DNA of 64,000 nt from Terrimicrobium sacchariphilum (GTDB lineage Bacteria; Verrucomicrobiota; Verrucomicrobiia; Chthoniobacterales; Terrimicrobiaceae). The notes below the pieces were generated by a model. That model did not search any database, was not told the origin of the DNA, and saw only the letters and a list, made by a program, of their open reading frames with translations. Position 1 is the stretch's first letter. Each line of letters opens with the position of its first letter. The stretch spans positions 1,488,001 through 1,552,000 of the forward strand of contig NZ_BDCO01000002.1 in NCBI RefSeq assembly GCF_001613545.1, given 5' to 3'. The position numbers and the translations under genes were made by a program. Shown here one piece after another: positions 35,966 to 45,447 of this stretch.

Positions 35966-36906
35966 TGAAGCGGAAACTGCTGGCCAAGATAGAGGGCGGA
36001 CTGTGGGGGCTGCTGGTGGGCGATGCAGTGGGCGTGCCGTATGAGTTTCACCCGGCGCGGGAACTGCCGCCGCGCGAGCAGATCGATATGTTTCCGCCGC
36101 CGGGGTTTTCACGCAGCTATGCGCATGTGCCGTGCGGCACGTGGTCCGACGATGGCGCCCAGGCGCTTTGCCTCACGGAGTCTCTCATCGAGCGCCGTGA
36201 GTGGGACCCGTACAATTTTTCCCGCAAGCTCCTCGCCTGGGCCAGCCGCGGCTATCTCGCGGCGGACGGGAAGGTTTTCGACATCGGCATCCAGACGGGC
36301 GAGGCGCTCCGTCGCCTCTCCGCGGGCGCGACGCCCTATGAGTCGGGCCTGGCCGGGGAGCGCAATAACGGCAATGGTGGCCTGATGCGGTCGCTCCCGC
36401 TCGCTCTCCTGCTGGAGGGCTCCGACGCGCGGCTCGTGGCCGTGGCGCATGAACAGTGCGCGATCACTCACGCGCATCCGCGTTCGCAGGTTTGCTGCGC
36501 GCTGTATTGCCTCTGGGCGCGGCGGGAGCTCGATGGCGTCGACGGCGCATGGGAGCGGGCGACGGCTGATCTGGAGGCGCTTTACGCAAACAGCCCTGTC
36601 CATCTCCGGGAGCTGCGAGAGGTGGTATTGCCCACTGCGGAGCAAACACCTGGCGGCACGGGCTACGTGGTCGACGCGCTGCACTCCGCTCGCGCGGCTT
36701 GTGCAGAGACTTCCTACCGAAATGTCGTAATCGCCGCCGTAGCCCTCGGCAACGACACCGACACCACCGCCTGCCTCGCCGGAGGCATTGCCGGAATCCG
36801 CTTTGGTAGGACCGGCATCCCGCCGGAATGGCGCGAAAACCTCCGTGGGCGGCATATCCTCGACGAGGTGCTCGTTCGGCTGAGGAAACTTCCTACATTC
36901 GCGTAG
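35965..36906 (+). CDS. draG: ADP-ribosyl-[dinitrogen reductase] hydrolase DraG
   Basis: A 313-residue ADP-ribosylglycohydrolase. Its di-manganese site motifs are visible: LLVGDAVGVPYEF near the N-terminus, GTWSDDGAQALCL, and GNDTDTTACLAGGIAG near the C-terminus. It reverses DraT by removing ADP-ribose from NifH, restoring nitrogenase. ATG 35965 overlaps the draT stop by one base; the open frame extends upstream to 35809 but that part lies inside draT. The last codons overlap the first copy of a repeated TTCCTACATT element. Confidence 0.94.
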   Translation: MKRKLLAKIEGGLWGLLVGDAVGVPYEFHPARELPPREQIDMFPPPGFSRSYAHVPCGTWSDDGAQALCLTESLIERREWDPYNFSRKLLAWASRGYLAADGKVFDIGIQTGEALRRLSAGATPYESGLAGERNNGNGGLMRSLPLALLLEGSDARLVAVAHEQCAITHAHPRSQVCCALYCLWARRELDGVDGAWERATADLEALYANSPVHLRELREVVLPTAEQTPGGTGYVVDALHSARAACAETSYRNVVIAAVALGNDTDTTACLAGGIAGIRFGRTGIPPEWRENLRGRHILDEVLVRLRKLPTFA

Positions 36907-36940
36907 TCCCATAACGGGTGTTCCTACATTTTGGTAGGAA
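36890..36940. repeat. Paired TTCCTACATT elements, possible upstream activator sites of nifH
   Basis: TTCCTACATT occurs at 36890-36899 and again at 36921-36930, exactly 31 bases (about three helical turns) apart. Each is followed by a dyad half: the first gives CTAC-N6-GTAG, the second the perfect 7-base inverted repeat TTCCTAC-N6-GTAGGAA (36921-36940). They lie about 145-175 bases before the inferred nifH start, at enhancer distance. They do not match the NifA TGT-N10-ACA site, and the second could also be a hairpin after draG. Confidence 0.4.
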
Positions 36941-37048
36941 ACGCAAATCACCGTCAGCGAAGCGCAAGCGAGCGATAGTCTCCCTAAGTGATTCATTAGC
37001 AATATCCCCGCGTGCGTGGACGGGCAGCGCTGCGCCGGTCGGAAATCT

Positions 37049-37064
37049 TGGCACAGCGCGTGAT
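37049..37064 (+). promoter_or_regulatory. Candidate sigma-54 promoter of nifH
   Basis: TGGCACAGCGCGTGAT has a perfect TGGCAC -24 element, and the -12 element is TGA where TGC is expected, at the right spacing. It would give a start near 37074 and a 47-base leader. The mismatch in the -12 dinucleotide makes it weak; it is the best candidate in the 215 bases between draG and nifH. No TGT-N10-ACA site was found in that gap. Confidence 0.4.
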
Positions 37065-37067
37065 TAA

Positions 37068-37946
<879 letters not shown>

Positions 37947-37955
37947 TCTCTCATC

Positions 37956-39623
37956 ATGTCGACCGAAGCAACGATCCCGACAGGAACCATCGAAGAAGTC
38001 GAGGGCGTAACGCCTGACGCTCTGCGCGAGCAGATGCTCAAGGGCCTGCCCTCGAAGACCCTGCGCAAACGCGCAAAGCAGATCGTGCCGAACGATCCCG
38101 AGACGCCGCCGGAAATCGGTGCGAACTCCCGCACCATCCCGGGCATCATCACCCAGCGCGGGTGTACGTATGCGGGCTGCCGGGGCGTTGTCATCGGTCC
38201 CATCCACGACATCCTGCACATCACCCACGGCCCCGTGGGCTGCGGGTACTACTCGTGGATGACGCGGCGCAACCTGGCCCGCGTGCCGGAGGGTCAGACG
38301 AACTACATGCAATACTGCATGACCACGGACATGCAGGAGGACCACATCGTCTTCGGCGGCGAGAAGCGCCTGGCCGAGGCGATCCGCGAGGCCTACCGGC
38401 TCTTCAAGCCCAAGGCCATCTCGGTCTACGCCACGTGCCCGGTCGGCCTCATCGGCGATGACATTCACAGTGTCTGCCGCCAGGCCAAGGAAGAGCTCGG
38501 CATCAATGTCTTTGGCTTCTCCTGCGAAGGGTACAAGGGGGTCAGTCAATCCGCCGGCCACCACATCGCGAACAACGGTGTGTTCAAGCACATGATCGGC
38601 CTCGACGACACGCCGAACGACGCCAAGTACAAGATCAACATCCTTGGCGAGTACAACATCGGCGGTGATGCCTGGGCGATCGATGAGCTGCTCAAGAAGT
38701 GCGGCATCACGATCCTCGCCACCCTCAGCGGCGGCGTGTCCTACGACGAAATCATCAACTGCCACCAGGCGGATCTCAACGTGGTCATGTGCCACCGTTC
38801 GATCAACTACATGGCGGAGATGATGGAGACGAAGTTCGGCATCCCGTGGTTCAAGGTGAACTTCATCGGCGCCGACTCGACCGCCAAGTCGCTTCGCAAG
38901 ATCGCGAAGTACTTTGACGACAAGGAACTCATGGACAGGGTCGAGGAGGTCATCGCGGCGGAACTCGCCGTGCTGCGCCCGATCCAGGCCGAGATCAAGG
39001 CCAAGCACCAGGGCAAGAAGGCCGCCATCTTTGTCGGAGGTTCTCGCGCCCACCACTACCAGGATCTCTTTGGCGATATCGGCATCGAGACGGTCTCCGC
39101 GGGTTATGAGTTCGCTCACCGTGATGACTACGAGGGTCGCGACGTGCTGCCCAACATCAAGATCGACGCCGACAGCCGCAACATCGAGGAACTGGACGTC
39201 GAGCCCGATGAAACCCGCTTCCGCCCGCGCATTTCGCCCGAGGCGAAGCAAAAGCTCATCGACGCCGGTTTCGCCTTCTCCGATTACCTCGGAATGATGC
39301 GCGAGATGAAGAAGCGCGCGCTCGTCATCGACGACATCAGCCATCACGAGCTGGAGCACCTGATCAAGACCTGGAAGCCCGACATCATCGGCTCCGGCAT
39401 CAAGGACAAGTTCATCATTGAAAAGATGGGCGTGCCCTGCAAGCAGCTCCACTCCTACGACTACGGTGGACCTTACGCGTCCTTCGCGGGTGCGATCAAC
39501 TTTTACAAGGAGATCGACCGCATGCTCTCGACCAAGGTGTGGAGCTACGTCGTGCCGCCCTGGGTCAAGGATCGCAAGGCCGCAGCCCCGGAGGCTCCGG
39601 CAGAGGAACAAAAGGCCGCCTGA
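37956..39623 (+). CDS. nifD: Nitrogenase molybdenum-iron protein alpha chain
   Basis: A 555-residue alpha subunit of the MoFe protein, the site of N2 reduction. P-cluster cysteines lie in GCTYAGCRGV, GPVGCGYYSW and YATCPVGLIGDD. The FeMo-cofactor ligands are the Cys in VVMCHRS and the His in LHSYDYGGPY, and GVSQSAGHHIANN carries the conserved active-site His. Compared with the short Azotobacter-type subunit it has the roughly 50-residue insertion (around GYEFAHRDDYEGRDVLPNIK) seen in Clostridium/Desulfovibrio-like enzymes. No delta-subunit (vnfG/anfG) gene lies between nifD and nifK, which supports a Mo enzyme. Confidence 0.97.
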   Translation: MSTEATIPTGTIEEVEGVTPDALREQMLKGLPSKTLRKRAKQIVPNDPETPPEIGANSRTIPGIITQRGCTYAGCRGVVIGPIHDILHITHGPVGCGYYSWMTRRNLARVPEGQTNYMQYCMTTDMQEDHIVFGGEKRLAEAIREAYRLFKPKAISVYATCPVGLIGDDIHSVCRQAKEELGINVFGFSCEGYKGVSQSAGHHIANNGVFKHMIGLDDTPNDAKYKINILGEYNIGGDAWAIDELLKKCGITILATLSGGVSYDEIINCHQADLNVVMCHRSINYMAEMMETKFGIPWFKVNFIGADSTAKSLRKIAKYFDDKELMDRVEEVIAAELAVLRPIQAEIKAKHQGKKAAIFVGGSRAHHYQDLFGDIGIETVSAGYEFAHRDDYEGRDVLPNIKIDADSRNIEELDVEPDETRFRPRISPEAKQKLIDAGFAFSDYLGMMREMKKRALVIDDISHHELEHLIKTWKPDIIGSGIKDKFIIEKMGVPCKQLHSYDYGGPYASFAGAINFYKEIDRMLSTKVWSYVVPPWVKDRKAAAPEAPAEEQKAA

Positions 39624-39659
39624 CCGGCATCAGCTCAACACTCAAGGAAACCTAATTCC

Positions 39660-41033
39660 ATGTTAGACTTAGCCACACCCACTATCAGCGAGCGCAGCGC
39701 GCTGAAGATCAACCCGGCCAAGACATGCCAGCCCATCGGCGCCATGTATGCGGCCCTGGGCATTCATAGCTGCATGCCGCACAGCCACGGTTCGCAGGGA
39801 TGCTGCGCCTATCATCGCAGTCATCTCACGCGTCACTTCAAGGAGCCGGTGGCGGCAACCACCAGCTCCTTCACGGAGGGCGCATCCGTCTTTGGCGGCA
39901 TGGCGAACCTCCAGCAGGCCCTCATCAACATCTTCTCGATCTACAATCCGGAAGTCGTGGCGGTGCACACCACCTGCCTCTCCGAGGTCATCGGAGACGA
40001 CATCCCGACCATCATCAAGAAGGCTCGCGAGGAAGGCAAGATCCCCGAGGGCAAGACCGTCATCCACGCCAACACCCCGAGCTTCGTCGGTTCCAACGTG
40101 ACCGGCTACTCGAACATGTGCGTGGGCATCGTGAACTACCTCGCCGAGAAATCCGGCGAGAGCACGGAAGCGATCAACATCTTCCCCGGCTGGCTCGACC
40201 CCAGCGACATGCGCGAGCTGAAGAGGGTCGCCGAGGAGCTCGGGGTGAAGTACACGCTCTGCCCGGATACCTCCGACGTCCTCGATCTGCCCCAGACCGG
40301 CGTCTACGAGATGTATCCGAAAGGCGGCACTCCGGTGGAAGCGATCAAGCGCATGGGCGACGCCATCAAGACGGTGGCGCTCGGCGAGTTCACCGCTCAT
40401 CCTGCCGCGCAGAAGCTCAACGACAAGTGCGGAGTGCCTTTTGAGGCGCTCGACGCCCCGATCGGCCTGACCAATACCGACCTCTACATCGACGCCCTGC
40501 GCCGCATCGCCGAGGTGGACGTGCCGGCCTCGATCGACGCGGAGCGCGGCCGCCTCCTGGATGTGATCCAGGATATCGGTCAATACTTCCACGAGGTGCC
40601 GGTCGCCATCTTCGGCGATCCCGACCACGTGGTGGCCATGACGCGCTTCGCCATCGAGCTCGGGCTCAAGCCGAAGTACGTCTTCTCCGGTGCGACCGGC
40701 CGCGCCTTTGAGAATCGCGTGAATGCGATCCTCGATGGACGTTTCCCCGACGCCATCGTGAAGCAGCAGGGAGACCTCTTTGAGTTGCACGAGCGCATCA
40801 AGGCTGATCCAGTGAAGCTCATCCTGGGCAACACCTACGGCAAGCACATCGGGCGCGCCGAGAATATCCCGCTCGTTCGCTTCGGATTCCCGATCCTGGA
40901 TCGTGTGGGCCACCGGCTCTTCCCGACCGTGGGCTACCGCGGCGCCATGCACCTCGTGGAAAAGATCAGCGACGCACTGCTCGACCAGCGCGACCGCACC
41001 TGTCCCGAGGAGTGGTTCGAACTCGTCCAATAA
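39660..41033 (+). CDS. nifK: Nitrogenase molybdenum-iron protein beta chain
   Basis: A 457-residue beta subunit that shares the P-cluster with NifD. Its P-cluster cysteines occur in the N-terminal CQPIGA segment, HGSQGCCAYHRSH and HTTCLSEVIGDD. It lacks the long N-terminal extension of Azotobacter-type NifK (about 520 residues), as in clostridial-type enzymes, in keeping with the long NifD. It lies 36 bases after nifD and 35 before nifE in the same operon. Confidence 0.97.
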   Translation: MLDLATPTISERSALKINPAKTCQPIGAMYAALGIHSCMPHSHGSQGCCAYHRSHLTRHFKEPVAATTSSFTEGASVFGGMANLQQALINIFSIYNPEVVAVHTTCLSEVIGDDIPTIIKKAREEGKIPEGKTVIHANTPSFVGSNVTGYSNMCVGIVNYLAEKSGESTEAINIFPGWLDPSDMRELKRVAEELGVKYTLCPDTSDVLDLPQTGVYEMYPKGGTPVEAIKRMGDAIKTVALGEFTAHPAAQKLNDKCGVPFEALDAPIGLTNTDLYIDALRRIAEVDVPASIDAERGRLLDVIQDIGQYFHEVPVAIFGDPDHVVAMTRFAIELGLKPKYVFSGATGRAFENRVNAILDGRFPDAIVKQQGDLFELHERIKADPVKLILGNTYGKHIGRAENIPLVRFGFPILDRVGHRLFPTVGYRGAMHLVEKISDALLDQRDRTCPEEWFELVQ

Positions 41034-41068
41034 CAACCATCTGAAGGAGAACCAACCCGCCTGCTGCC

Positions 41069-42445
41069 ATGCCGCACGACGACATCGAGATTCTCGAAGA
41101 ACGCCGCAATCAGGTCTTCCGCAAGGGAGAGGGCACGGCTGAGATCGCCTGTGGCAAGCGCAGCGCGGCGGGTTCGGTGAGCCAGCGCGCCTGCGTCTTC
41201 TGCGGGTCGCGCGTGGTTCTTTATCCCATCGCGGACGCCCTGCATGTCGTTCACGGCCCCATCGGGTGCGCGGCGTACACATGGGACATTCGCGGGGCCC
41301 ACTCCAGCGGGCCCCAGCTTCATCGCAATAGCTTCTCGACCGATCTCCAGGAGAAAGACGTGATCTTCGGAGGGGAAAAGAAGCTCGCAGCCGCTCTCCG
41401 TGAACTGATCGCCGCGTGTTCTCCCAAGGCGGCGTTCGTTTACTCCACGTGCATCACCGGGCTGATCGGTGATGACGTGGACGCGGTGTGCAAAACCATT
41501 TCCAAGGAGACCGGCATTCCGGTCATTCCCGTCGAGAGCCCTGGCTTCAGCGGAACCAAGAAGGACGGTTACCGCGCCGCCTGTGAGGCCATTTACAAAC
41601 TCATCGGCACCGGGGACATCAGCGGCATCTCGCCGCACAGCATCAACCTTCTCGGGGAATTCAACATCGCTGGCGAGACCTGGATCATGAAGGACTACTT
41701 TCGCCGCATCGGCATCCAGGTCGTCTCCTGCATCTCGGGCGACGGGCGGGTCGACGAGATCCGCCGCTGCCATGGCGCGAAGCTCAATCTCGTCCAGTGC
41801 TCCGGCTCGATGACCCACCTGGCCAAGCGGCTCAATGACGAGTACGGCATCCCTTTTCAACGCATCTCATTTTTTGGCATCGAGGACACGGCTGCCGCGA
41901 TCTATGGCGCGGCCGGGGTTTTTGGCGATCCGGAGATCGAAAGCCGCGCCCGCGACCTGGTGAAACAGGAGTTGCTGAAAATCCAGCCCGAGCTGCGGCG
42001 GTATCGCAAGATCCTCAAGGGCAAAAAGGCCGCCATCTATGTCGGCGGCGCCTTCAAGGCGTTTTCTCTCGTCCGTGCCCTCCGCACTCTCGGCATGCGC
42101 ACGGTGCTGGTCGGTTCGCAGACGGGCAACCCGCAGGATTACGAACAGCTCAAGGAGCTTTGCGACCCCGGTACGGTGATCGTGGATGATTCCAATCCGC
42201 TGGAACTGGCCAAGTTTTGCCTGGAGAAAGACGTCGATCTCTTCATCGGCGGTGTGAAGGAGCGCCCGATCGCCTACAAGCTCGGTATCGGCTTCTGCGA
42301 CCACAACCACGAGCGCAAGGAGGCGCTGGCCGGATTTGAAGGTATGCTAAACTTTGCCAAGGAGGTGCACGCCTCCGTCATGAGCCCGGTGTGGAACTAC
42401 GTGCCGCGCCGCGCCAATCGCAAACAGGAAAGGATGGCGGCATGA
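41069..42445 (+). CDS. nifE: FeMo-cofactor scaffold protein NifE
   Basis: A 458-residue NifD paralogue. With NifN it forms the NifEN scaffold on which the NifB-derived precursor receives molybdenum and homocitrate. Conserved cysteines appear in RACVFCGSR, GPIGCAAYTWD and YSTCITGLIGDD. The C-terminal half contains the usual KERPIAYKLGIGFCDHNHERK segment of NifE. The stop overlaps nifN by 4 bases (ATGA), consistent with stoichiometric synthesis. Confidence 0.96.
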   Translation: MPHDDIEILEERRNQVFRKGEGTAEIACGKRSAAGSVSQRACVFCGSRVVLYPIADALHVVHGPIGCAAYTWDIRGAHSSGPQLHRNSFSTDLQEKDVIFGGEKKLAAALRELIAACSPKAAFVYSTCITGLIGDDVDAVCKTISKETGIPVIPVESPGFSGTKKDGYRAACEAIYKLIGTGDISGISPHSINLLGEFNIAGETWIMKDYFRRIGIQVVSCISGDGRVDEIRRCHGAKLNLVQCSGSMTHLAKRLNDEYGIPFQRISFFGIEDTAAAIYGAAGVFGDPEIESRARDLVKQELLKIQPELRRYRKILKGKKAAIYVGGAFKAFSLVRALRTLGMRTVLVGSQTGNPQDYEQLKELCDPGTVIVDDSNPLELAKFCLEKDVDLFIGGVKERPIAYKLGIGFCDHNHERKEALAGFEGMLNFAKEVHASVMSPVWNYVPRRANRKQERMAA

Positions 42446-43830
42446 TCGAGGAATTCTCACTCGCCGAGGAACCGCAGTCCCGCGATCTCTCGCACTGCAC
42501 TGCCGCCACGCGCAATGCCTGCAAACTTTGCACGCCGCTCGGCGCATGCCTGGTCTTTCGCGGTATCCAGGGAGCGATTCCCTTTCTGCATGGATCGCAG
42601 GGCTGCTCGACCTACATCCGGCGCTATCTCATCAGCCATTTCCGTGAGCCGATGGACATCGCGGCGTCGAATTTCAACGAGGACTCGGCGGTTTTCGGCG
42701 GGGCGAAGAATCTGCACGCGGGACTCAAGAACGTGTCGCGTCAATACAAACCCGCCATGATCGGCGTGGCCACGACCTGCCTGAGCGAGACGATCGGAGA
42801 GGACATGGCGGCGCTGCTCCTGGATTGCCGCCGCGCCATTCCGGACCTGCCGCCGGTCGTGCATGTCTCGACCGCCAGCTACCGCGGGTCGCACATTGAT
42901 GGATTTCACGATGCCGTCACGGCATTGATCGACCAGCTCGTATTGCCTCCCGATCCGCATGGGGGTGTGAACCTGCTGCCTGGCATGCTCTCCACCGCGG
43001 ATCTGAGACATCTGCGCGAGCTGGTCGAGGCTTTTGGATTGCCTGTCACGATGCTGCCGGACTACAGCGACACGCTGGACGGCCCGACGTGGATGGATTA
43101 TGAGGCGCTGCCGGAGGGCGGCACAAGCGTCGAGGCGATTCGCCGGATGTCCGGCGCACGCGCAACGCTGGAGTTTGGGGACACGCTTCGTTTTACTCGG
43201 CGCACGGCCGCGACGAATCTGGCGGAGCGATTCGGCGTTGTGCGTGAAAATCTCGGCACGCCCATCGGATTGCGGGCCACGGAGGCGATGATCCAGGCTC
43301 TGGAGCGCATCTCGGGCCGGCCCTGTCCGACCGCCATCACAGCCGAGCGTGGTCGGTTGCTGGATTCCATGGTCGACGCGCACAAGGTAGTCTTTGGCAA
43401 GCGCGCCGTGGTTTACGGCGAGGCGGATCTGGTGATCGGTCTCACGTCCTTTCTTTGCGAAATCGGCGTCGAGCCGGTGCTCTGCGCGAGCGGCGGCAAG
43501 TCGGAACATTTCCCGACCGCTCTCCGTGTCGCGGTGCCGGAACTGCCCTCGACCTGCGTCGTGCGCGACAATATGGATTTCGTCGATATCGATGCGGTGG
43601 GCAAGGAGCTCAAGCCCGACATCCTCATCGGCAACAGCAAGGGATACGGCATGGCGCGTGCCCTTGATATCCCGCTCGTGCGCGCCGGATTTCCCATCCA
43701 CGACCGGCTCGGCGGTCAGCGTGTGCTGCATGTCGGCTATCGCGGTGCCCAGCAATTCTACGACCAGATCGTCAACACATTCCTCGCCCGCAAGCAGGAA
43801 AAATCAACCGTCGGGTACTCCTATCTATGA
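42442..43830 (+). CDS. nifN: FeMo-cofactor scaffold protein NifN
   Basis: A 462-residue NifK paralogue, partner of NifE. Conserved segments include NACKLCTPLGACLVFRGIQ, LHGSQGCSTYIRRY and GVATTCLSETIGEDM, and the C-terminal VRAGFPIHDRLGGQR. The ATG at 42442 overlaps the nifE stop, and the open frame extending back to 42391 lies inside nifE. Its own stop overlaps nifB by 4 bases. It is not fused to NifB. Confidence 0.95.
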   Translation: MIEEFSLAEEPQSRDLSHCTAATRNACKLCTPLGACLVFRGIQGAIPFLHGSQGCSTYIRRYLISHFREPMDIAASNFNEDSAVFGGAKNLHAGLKNVSRQYKPAMIGVATTCLSETIGEDMAALLLDCRRAIPDLPPVVHVSTASYRGSHIDGFHDAVTALIDQLVLPPDPHGGVNLLPGMLSTADLRHLRELVEAFGLPVTMLPDYSDTLDGPTWMDYEALPEGGTSVEAIRRMSGARATLEFGDTLRFTRRTAATNLAERFGVVRENLGTPIGLRATEAMIQALERISGRPCPTAITAERGRLLDSMVDAHKVVFGKRAVVYGEADLVIGLTSFLCEIGVEPVLCASGGKSEHFPTALRVAVPELPSTCVVRDNMDFVDIDAVGKELKPDILIGNSKGYGMARALDIPLVRAGFPIHDRLGGQRVLHVGYRGAQQFYDQIVNTFLARKQEKSTVGYSYL

Positions 43831-45119
43831 GCGCACAAGTCGATACCGCGTGTTTCAACCTCGATCAGCATCCCTGCTACAGCATCGGGGGCAGCCATCA
43901 GTACGCCCGCATTCATCTGCCCATCGCCCCGCGTTGCAACATCCAGTGCAACTACTGCAATCGCAAATACGATTGCGTGAATGAAAGCCGCCCCGGGGTG
44001 ACCAGTCGCGTGCTCTCGCCCGTGCAGGCGCTCGCCTACCTGGAGGAGATGATGGAAAAGATCCCCTCCATCCGCGTGGTGGGTATTGCAGGTCCGGGCG
44101 ACCCGTTTGCGAATCCCTACGAGACGATGGAAACGCTGCGCCTCGTGCGCAATCGCTATCCCGACATGATGCTCTGCCTCGCCAGCAACGGCCTGCACAT
44201 CGGCCCGCATATCGACGAACTCGTCGAGCTTCAGGTCAGCCATGTCACGATCACGATGAACGCGGTCGATCCGGCGGTAGGCGGACTCGTTTACGCCTGG
44301 GCGCGTGACGAGGGAAAGATTCTCAAGAATGCCGATGCCGCAGCCACGCTGATCGAGCGTCAACTCGATGCGGTGAAGCGCCTCGCCGCCGCGGGAATAC
44401 TCGTCAAGGTGAACTCCATCGTCGTTCCCGGCGTGAATGACCGCCACATCCCGGAGATCGCGAAGGTCGTGAAGGGACTCGGCGCCACGGTGATGAATTG
44501 CATCCCGCTCTGTCCCGTGCAGGACACGCCGTACGAGAATCTCTACGAACCCGATGGCATCATGATGGCGCGTGTGCGCCTCCAGTGCTGCGAGCATGTC
44601 TCGCAGATGAGCCACTGCGCCCGCTGCCGCGCCGACGCGGTCGGGCTGCTCGGCGAGGATCAGTCCGTCGAGTTTGCCGGAACCCTGGAAAGCTTCACCG
44701 AGATGAATACACCCATCGACAAAACGCGGCCCTATATCGCCGTCGCGACCCAGGAGGGAATGCTGGTCAATCTCCACCTGGGCGAGGCGAACAATGTGAT
44801 CGTCTACTCGCACGAGCCGGAGACGGATGAATACGAGATCGTCGACGTGCGCGCTCTGCCCGGAACGGGTGGGGGAGACGACCGGTGGAAGGAACTTGCC
44901 AATACCTTGCGCGATTGCCGCGCTCTCCTGGTCAGCGCCTGCGGGCCACGACCCAAGCAGATCATCGAGGGCTTCGGCCTCGTGATCGTGGAAATGGAAG
45001 GCCTGGTCGAGGAGGGGCTGGAGGCACTTTTCCATGACGAGGAAATCCCCGCCTCGCTCCAGCGCCGCTTCACGAGCTGCGGCAATGGCTGCTCGGGCGG
45101 AGGCAACGGCTGTTCCTAA
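43827..45119 (+). CDS. nifB: Radical SAM FeMo-cofactor biosynthesis protein NifB
   Basis: A 430-residue radical SAM enzyme that fuses two 4Fe-4S clusters and inserts a carbide to give the FeMo-cofactor precursor. The radical SAM motif is CNIQCNYC (CxxxCxxC), followed by a further conserved Cys in RKYDC. IAGPGDPFANP and the C-rich patch CCEHVSQMSHCARCRADA are typical. A NifX-like domain (about residues 300-400) is fused at the C-terminus. The final residues are a short Cys/Gly tail (SCGNGCSGGGNGCS), possibly a metal or cluster site. Confidence 0.97.
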   Translation: MSAQVDTACFNLDQHPCYSIGGSHQYARIHLPIAPRCNIQCNYCNRKYDCVNESRPGVTSRVLSPVQALAYLEEMMEKIPSIRVVGIAGPGDPFANPYETMETLRLVRNRYPDMMLCLASNGLHIGPHIDELVELQVSHVTITMNAVDPAVGGLVYAWARDEGKILKNADAAATLIERQLDAVKRLAAAGILVKVNSIVVPGVNDRHIPEIAKVVKGLGATVMNCIPLCPVQDTPYENLYEPDGIMMARVRLQCCEHVSQMSHCARCRADAVGLLGEDQSVEFAGTLESFTEMNTPIDKTRPYIAVATQEGMLVNLHLGEANNVIVYSHEPETDEYEIVDVRALPGTGGGDDRWKELANTLRDCRALLVSACGPRPKQIIEGFGLVIVEMEGLVEEGLEALFHDEEIPASLQRRFTSCGNGCSGGGNGCS

Positions 45120-45134
45120 TCGCAAATTTTACCA

Positions 45135-45440
45135 ATGAATACACCCAATCATCACCTGCTGGTCTGCGGCAGCTTCCGGGCGAATGGAGAACGCCAGGGC
45201 GTCTGCTTCAAGAAGGACTCCATGTCGCTCCTGAGCTATCTCCAGAACGAGATCCAGGATCGCATGATGGACGGCGTCGAGGTCTGCGTGACCGGCTGCC
45301 TGAACATGTGCACGAAGGGTCCCGTGATTATTGACTACCCCTCGGGAAATACCTACACGGGCATCACCGAGGAGGCGATCGACGCCATTCTCGACGCCTT
45401 TGAGGAGGGCAGCGTCGCCACCGACTATCTCGCCTCGTAA
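45135..45440 (+). CDS. Thioredoxin-like 2Fe-2S ferredoxin
   Basis: A 101-residue thioredoxin-fold ferredoxin of the clostridial 2Fe-2S type. Four likely cluster cysteines are present, in LLVCGSFRA, QGVCFKK and the pair in EVCVTGCLNMCTKGP. It lies 15 bases after nifB and 7 before nifV, where such ferredoxins are common in nif clusters. It probably supplies electrons or clusters for nitrogenase assembly; the exact partner is unknown. Confidence 0.9.
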   Translation: MNTPNHHLLVCGSFRANGERQGVCFKKDSMSLLSYLQNEIQDRMMDGVEVCVTGCLNMCTKGPVIIDYPSGNTYTGITEEAIDAILDAFEEGSVATDYLAS

Positions 45441-45447
45441 TCTCATC

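Noticed and set aside
39623-39660. An alternative (V or Fe-only) nitrogenase
   Set aside because: No delta-subunit gene lies between the D and K genes, and nifE, nifN and nifV follow in standard order, fitting a Mo enzyme.
39669-41282. A 537-codon minus-strand frame
   Set aside because: It is a shadow of nifK and the start of nifE.
43821-45125. A 434-codon minus-strand frame
   Set aside because: It is exactly antisense to nifB, with no recognisable domain.
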